From Acidobacteriota bacterium (lineage in GTDB: Bacteria; Acidobacteriota; Vicinamibacteria; Vicinamibacterales; UBA2999), in NCBI GenBank assembly GCA_947465275.1, contig CANIAI010000052.1, forward strand, positions 1 to 9,901: a stretch of 9,901 nt of DNA, in the 5' to 3' direction. The notes under the pieces were generated by a model that made no database searches, was not told where the DNA came from, and saw only the letters and a program-made list of their open reading frames with translations. Shown piece after piece: positions 7,068 through 9,901 of this stretch (positions are counted from its first letter, which is position 1; every line of letters begins with the position of its first letter). The position numbers were made by a program, and so were the translations under genes.

Positions 7068-7626
7068 GGCGTTGGCTGGCGGGAGGCGTTCCGCCGTTCA
7101 AGCGCACGTAGACGACCATCTGCCCGTAGATGTCCCAGGAGTGACCGAGCAGAAACCAGACGACGCGCCCGCGCGAGGAGGGGCCCAGGAAGGCGTTTGT
7201 CTGGACGACGGTCCTGAGTGACTCGTCGGTCTGCTCGCGCAGCAGCGCCTCGCCATAATCGAACGACCGGTCCATGGCGGCGATGACGTCGGCCTTGCGC
7301 GTCAGCGCCCGGTCGATGATCGGCGCCTCCGCCTTCCCTCCCAGGAACCTGAGATTGAGGACGTTGGCGTTCGCGACGTGCAGCACCTGCTGCGCGAAGT
7401 CGCGCTGCGGCGGCGTCGCCCTGAAGGTGAACCGGTCCTCCGGCATCGCCTCGGCCAGGGCGTGCATCGACGCCTTCATGTCCAGCCAGTCCTTGAGCAG
7501 TTCGTCGCGGGCACTGGCGGTCTGCGCCTCCGTGCGCCCGGCCCCTGGCCATGCCAGCATGGCCAGCAGCAGGACCGGGAGAGACGCGACGACCCTGCGT
7601 CGCACGCCGTGAGCCGCTCGTTCCAT
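7063..7626 (-). CDS. Exported DinB-like four-helix protein with incomplete metal site
   Basis: A 187-aa protein with a signal peptide (about 1-35; basic start, Leu/Ala core, cleavage near GRTEAQT). The mature part fits the DinB/YfiT-like four-helix bundle: RDELLKDWLDMKASM in helix 1, AQQVLHVANAN in helix 2 (His83), RGRVVWFLLGH in helix 4 (His162), then YGQMVVYVRLNG-TPPAS, the family's usual ending. DinB proteins bind a metal with three histidines, one in helix 2 and an H-x3-H pair in helix 4. Here the position four after His162 is Ile166, so one ligand is missing. Secreted DinB-like proteins are common in Acidobacteriota; their function is unknown. The ATG at 7626 has GGGGAGG (7633-7639) 6 nt upstream. 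It is the last gene of the leftward cluster, behind a terminator-like hairpin. Confidence 0.83.
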   Translation of the reverse strand: MERAAHGVRRRVVASLPVLLLAMLAWPGAGRTEAQTASARDELLKDWLDMKASMHALAEAMPEDRFTFRATPPQRDFAQQVLHVANANVLNLRFLGGKAEAPIIDRALTRKADVIAAMDRSFDYGEALLREQTDESLRTVVQTNAFLGPSSRGRVVWFLLGHSWDIYGQMVVYVRLNGGTPPASQRP

Positions 7627-7648
7627 CGATTACCTCCCCAATGAGAAA

Positions 7649-7683
7649 CGCCCGGCAAGCCCCTCGAAGGGACCGGCCGGGCG
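7649..7683 (-). terminator. Terminator-like hairpin between the metallo-beta-lactamase-fold and DinB-like genes
   Basis: CGCCCGGC (7649-7656) pairs with GCCGGGCG (7676-7683), a perfect 8-bp stem. A second small stem (CCCT/AGGG) lies in the loop. On the minus strand the stem is followed by TTTCTC. It begins 38 nt after the stop codon at 7721-7723, where a terminator would sit, but it also ends only 22 nt before the DinB-like start. No promoter fits between it and that gene, so partial read-through or an attenuator-like role is possible. Confidence 0.6.
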
Positions 7684-7720
7684 CAGTATCCACGGACCTG
7701 AGTCGGTGCGGCTCGACGCG

Positions 7721-8869
7721 CTAGCGGGAAGAGGTCTTCCCCGCCGGCGCGCTCTTCAGGTCGTTGTAGATCGCCTCGATGTACATCTCGCCGGTCCACT
7801 TCGGCGTGGAGTACAGCGGGTCGTACTCCGCCGTCGGCCCCTGCGCCTTGATCTGCGCCAGGGTCAGCCCCTTGTCGATCCCGAGCTGGATGCGGTCGCG
7901 GATGATGGTGTTCATGTCGCGGTACTCGACGACGTCAGCCTCGTTGAGGATGCGGCCGTGGAGCGGCGCGATGCGGGTGCCCCCCTGCTGGTTGAACTTC
8001 GGCACCGCGATGTCGATGATGTCGTTCATCCCCTTCAGCAGCCCCTTGATGGAGCCACCGCGCTTGGCGTCGAACATCGGATAGGCCATGGCATCGACGA
8101 TCGGGCCCGCCGCAATCACGTCGTTGTGACGGAACCACACCATGATGTCGCCGTCGGTGCGCGCCGCGGGCTCATGGATGAACTCGACCGCCTCATCGTT
8201 GAACCACATCGCCTTCCGGGCCGTGAAGAAGGTATTGGTCGGCCAGAGGTCGCCATCTTCCGCCGGGGTGGACCCGGTGGGCGCCGCCATCCGATTCAGC
8301 AGGTTTTCGTGCGCGAGGATAATCGCGCTCTGCTGCCGCTGCGGCTGACCGCCGCCGCCGCCCGCGCCAGGCGCCTGCAGGATGCCGAACTGGTCGGGCT
8401 GCCGGCCCTGTGGACCGGCGACGTTCGGCGGGGCGACCGTCGGGTTCTGTCCGGCCTTCGAGACGATGCCGTTGGCCCCGAACACGTCCTTCTCGCTGGT
8501 CGTGTTCACGACGTAGTTGATCTGCTTCTTCGAGAGGATCCCGGCCACCCGCACGACCTTCTCACCCATCGAGGCAGGCCCGGGATCGACCACCATCACG
8601 CCGTCGTTGCCGGTCTGGATGACGACGTTGGTCGGTCCGCCGGCCACCATGTAGACGTTGCCGAGCAGCGGCAGGACCTCGACGCCGAGATCCGCCGGCA
8701 CCTCGATCGGATACGCGCTCGGCTGCGGCTGCTCGAAGCTGCGGCCCCCCACCAGTCGATCGGACAGAGGGATATTCGCGCCCGACTGGGCGGCCATGTG
8801 GACGCCGAATGCCAGCGGCCCGAGGGCGATCGCGACCGCACCGGCCGCCTTGAGTCTGGAGTACTGCAT
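7721..8869 (-). CDS. Exported metallo-beta-lactamase-fold protein lacking most metal ligands (probable pseudoenzyme)
   Basis: A 382-aa protein with a signal peptide (about 1-27). Fold landmarks are in order: VEVLPLLGNVYMVAGGPTNV (63-82), DGVMVVDPGPA (89-99), INYVVNTTSEKDVFGANG (117-134), AIILAHENLLNRM (182-194), FIHEPAARTDGDIMVWF (230-246), DVIAAGP (250-256) and PLHGRI (302-307), ending with the EADVVEYRDM-TIIRDRIQ helix region of a secreted hydrolase subfamily. The metal-binding HxHxDH motif should fall at 124-129 but reads TSEKDV, keeping only Asp128. The AHTDGD histidine is Arg237, the bridging Asp after G255 is Pro256, and the last histidine (His304) remains. Hydrolysis by the usual two-metal mechanism is therefore unlikely. 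Residues 163-180 are a Gly/Gln-rich insert. The start at 8869 has AGGAG 11 nt upstream. It follows the preceding gene by 36 nt, so the two are probably one transcript. Confidence 0.88.
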   Translation of the reverse strand: MQYSRLKAAGAVAIALGPLAFGVHMAAQSGANIPLSDRLVGGRSFEQPQPSAYPIEVPADLGVEVLPLLGNVYMVAGGPTNVVIQTGNDGVMVVDPGPASMGEKVVRVAGILSKKQINYVVNTTSEKDVFGANGIVSKAGQNPTVAPPNVAGPQGRQPDQFGILQAPGAGGGGGQPQRQQSAIILAHENLLNRMAAPTGSTPAEDGDLWPTNTFFTARKAMWFNDEAVEFIHEPAARTDGDIMVWFRHNDVIAAGPIVDAMAYPMFDAKRGGSIKGLLKGMNDIIDIAVPKFNQQGGTRIAPLHGRILNEADVVEYRDMNTIIRDRIQLGIDKGLTLAQIKAQGPTAEYDPLYSTPKWTGEMYIEAIYNDLKSAPAGKTSSR

Positions 8870-8905
8870 ACCTGTGTCTGCTCCTGTATTCCTGGAGGCG
8901 ATGCG

Positions 8906-9805
8906 TTACTTCTTCGCGGCCGCGGGCGCGTTCTTCGCAGCCTGCGCCGGCGCGGACTTCGCCGCCTGATCCTTGATCGCCTGCTGGATGACCTTCTGGT
9001 ACTCCGGATACAGCGAGGCCTTGCCGCCCTGCGTCACCTCGTACGGCAGGTTCGCGTGGCGGGCGAATTCGTCGGGACGCGTCCCGAGCGGCCAACTGGG
9101 CACCCACCCGGTCGGCTTGTCGCCAAGCTCGTCAACCGTCTCGAAGGGAATGGCGGTGCCGACATGCTGGCCAACCGCGATCGAGAAGTTGTTCGTGCGG
9201 ACCATCGGCTCCTCGAAGTAGACCGGGTCGTCGACGAACGAGATGTGGGACAGCATGTCGCCGTGACGGGTGATGTACTCGACCATCGTGCCCCTGTAGC
9301 TGGTCGGTGCCCCGTTGCGGTTGATGAACGTCGTCTTCATGTGGGTCGTCGTGACCTTCAACGCGTTGCCCACCCACTCGCCGGTGGAGAAGCCACCCCA
9401 CGTGTGTTCCGCGAATTCTGATGGGTGCTTCCGGCCATCCATCCAGATGACGCGATCGGCCCGGCCAAAGTAGCCGGCCATCGTGTAGGCCACGAGGGCG
9501 CCGCTCTCGGGGTCGACGATCTTGGTGATCCGGATGTTCGGCTGCGGTCCGCGCATCGAGTACTGCGTCGGGTGCGGCTTCGCCTGCTGCTCCGGCTGCG
9601 AGAGGATCGACGCGTCCCAGCTGCGCGCCTTCTGTCGTGCGATTTCGTTCAGCGGCAGCCCGGTGTAGTCGCCAAGTTCAGCGCCGGGTGCGCGGTGCGG
9701 CTGGTCCTCGTGGTTGTCGCGGGCCCACTCGCCCGAGATGTCGATCTGTGCGAAGGCGGGGCTCGCCAGCACGAGTGCCACGACGAACAGGAAAGCTGTG
9801 CGCAT
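8906..9805 (-). CDS. Exported protein of unknown function, WMDGR-HPS family
   Basis: A 299-aa protein with a clear signal peptide (MRTAFLFVVALVLASPAFA, cleavage after 19). The mature part starts IDISGEWARDNHEDQ and carries DYTGLPLNE (46-54), PEQQAKPHPTQYSMRGP (71-87), IWMDGRKHPSEFAEHTWGGF (120-139), STGEWVGNALKVTTTHMK (140-157) and a repeated strand pattern up to VDDPVYFEEPMV. This set matches a family I recall as common in Acidobacteriota and soil metagenomes, often near secreted hydrolases or receptors; no function is established. The fold is probably mostly beta. No cysteine is present. The C-terminal 25 residues are Ala/Lys/Pro-rich (AAKSAPAQAAKNAPAAAKK). The ATG at 9805 is chosen for the signal peptide; GAGGG lies 6 nt upstream. 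An in-frame extension upstream to 9898 lacks signal features and is rejected. It is the first gene of the leftward cluster visible here. Confidence 0.85.
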   Translation of the reverse strand: MRTAFLFVVALVLASPAFAQIDISGEWARDNHEDQPHRAPGAELGDYTGLPLNEIARQKARSWDASILSQPEQQAKPHPTQYSMRGPQPNIRITKIVDPESGALVAYTMAGYFGRADRVIWMDGRKHPSEFAEHTWGGFSTGEWVGNALKVTTTHMKTTFINRNGAPTSYRGTMVEYITRHGDMLSHISFVDDPVYFEEPMVRTNNFSIAVGQHVGTAIPFETVDELGDKPTGWVPSWPLGTRPDEFARHANLPYEVTQGGKASLYPEYQKVIQQAIKDQAAKSAPAQAAKNAPAAAKK

Positions 9806-9901
9806 AGGTCTCCCTCGAACCGCTAGATGCGGCCCTCTCAATGGGCGTTGAGTGTGCCGTCGTTTCGCCCCCGGCAGTGTCGCAACTTGTCTCAGCAAGC
9901 A

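Noticed and set aside
7063..8869. Calling the metallo-beta-lactamase-fold and DinB-like genes pseudogenes because of lost ligands
   Set aside because: Both have full-length frames, signal peptides and ribosome sites, and the losses are substitutions at specific positions, not frameshifts or stops.
7706..9421. 571-codon plus-strand open frame across two leftward genes
   Set aside because: It overlaps two well-supported genes on the other strand, has an Arg/Asp/Leu-rich composition typical of an antisense shadow, and shows no domain or signal peptide.

Overview
The window is high-GC (my impression is mid-60s percent; not computed) and densely packed. It carries seven protein genes, and five of the products have a signal peptide. 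The large carboxypeptidase-regulatory-domain TonB-dependent receptor ends with a stretch (ILSARFVKFGVNFDF) typical of receptors expanded in Acidobacteriota. It sits with a secreted DinB-like protein and exported proteins of families common in soil metagenomes. Together these suggest a soil or sediment Acidobacteriota, possibly Vicinamibacteria. This is inferred from protein style; no rRNA or other taxonomic marker is present.

Layout. (1) 81-1592 (+): exported three-domain multicopper oxidase with all four copper motifs. A short AT-rich element with two TACGTA repeats around a -10-like hexamer lies upstream. (2) 1620-3098 (-): benzaldehyde/aromatic-aldehyde dehydrogenase, convergent with the oxidase; their stop codons are 27 bp apart. 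(3) 3163-3196: strong terminator for the next gene. (4) 3236-6283 (-): 1015-aa TonB-dependent outer-membrane receptor. (5) 6284-6565: divergent intergenic region with a stem-loop in the receptor's leader. (6) 6566-6994 (+): 142-aa cytosolic protein of unknown function, GTG start, good ribosome binding site. (7) Two hairpins at 7004-7067 separate it from a leftward cluster: 9805-8906 (exported protein of unknown function), 8869-7721 (exported metallo-beta-lactamase-fold protein), a terminator-like hairpin at 7649-7683, then 7626-7063 (exported DinB-like protein).

The leftward cluster is the most interesting part. The metallo-beta-lactamase-fold protein keeps the scaffold of its family but has lost nearly all metal ligands: the HxHxDH motif reads TSEKDV, the AHTDGD histidine is Arg, and the later GD aspartate is Pro. 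The neighbouring DinB-like protein lacks one of the three histidines of the DinB metal site. The first gene's product has no cysteine, although related proteins, as I recall them, carry a conserved pair. Intact reading frames with good start signals suggest folds kept for a non-catalytic role such as binding or scaffolding outside the cytoplasm, rather than decaying genes. That role is inference.

The oxidase and the dehydrogenase could both act on aromatic compounds, but they are convergent, so co-regulation is not shown. No tRNA, rRNA, CRISPR array, insertion sequence or prophage gene was seen. The last 96 bases (9806-9901) hold the leader of the leftward cluster; I found no convincing promoter hexamers there.
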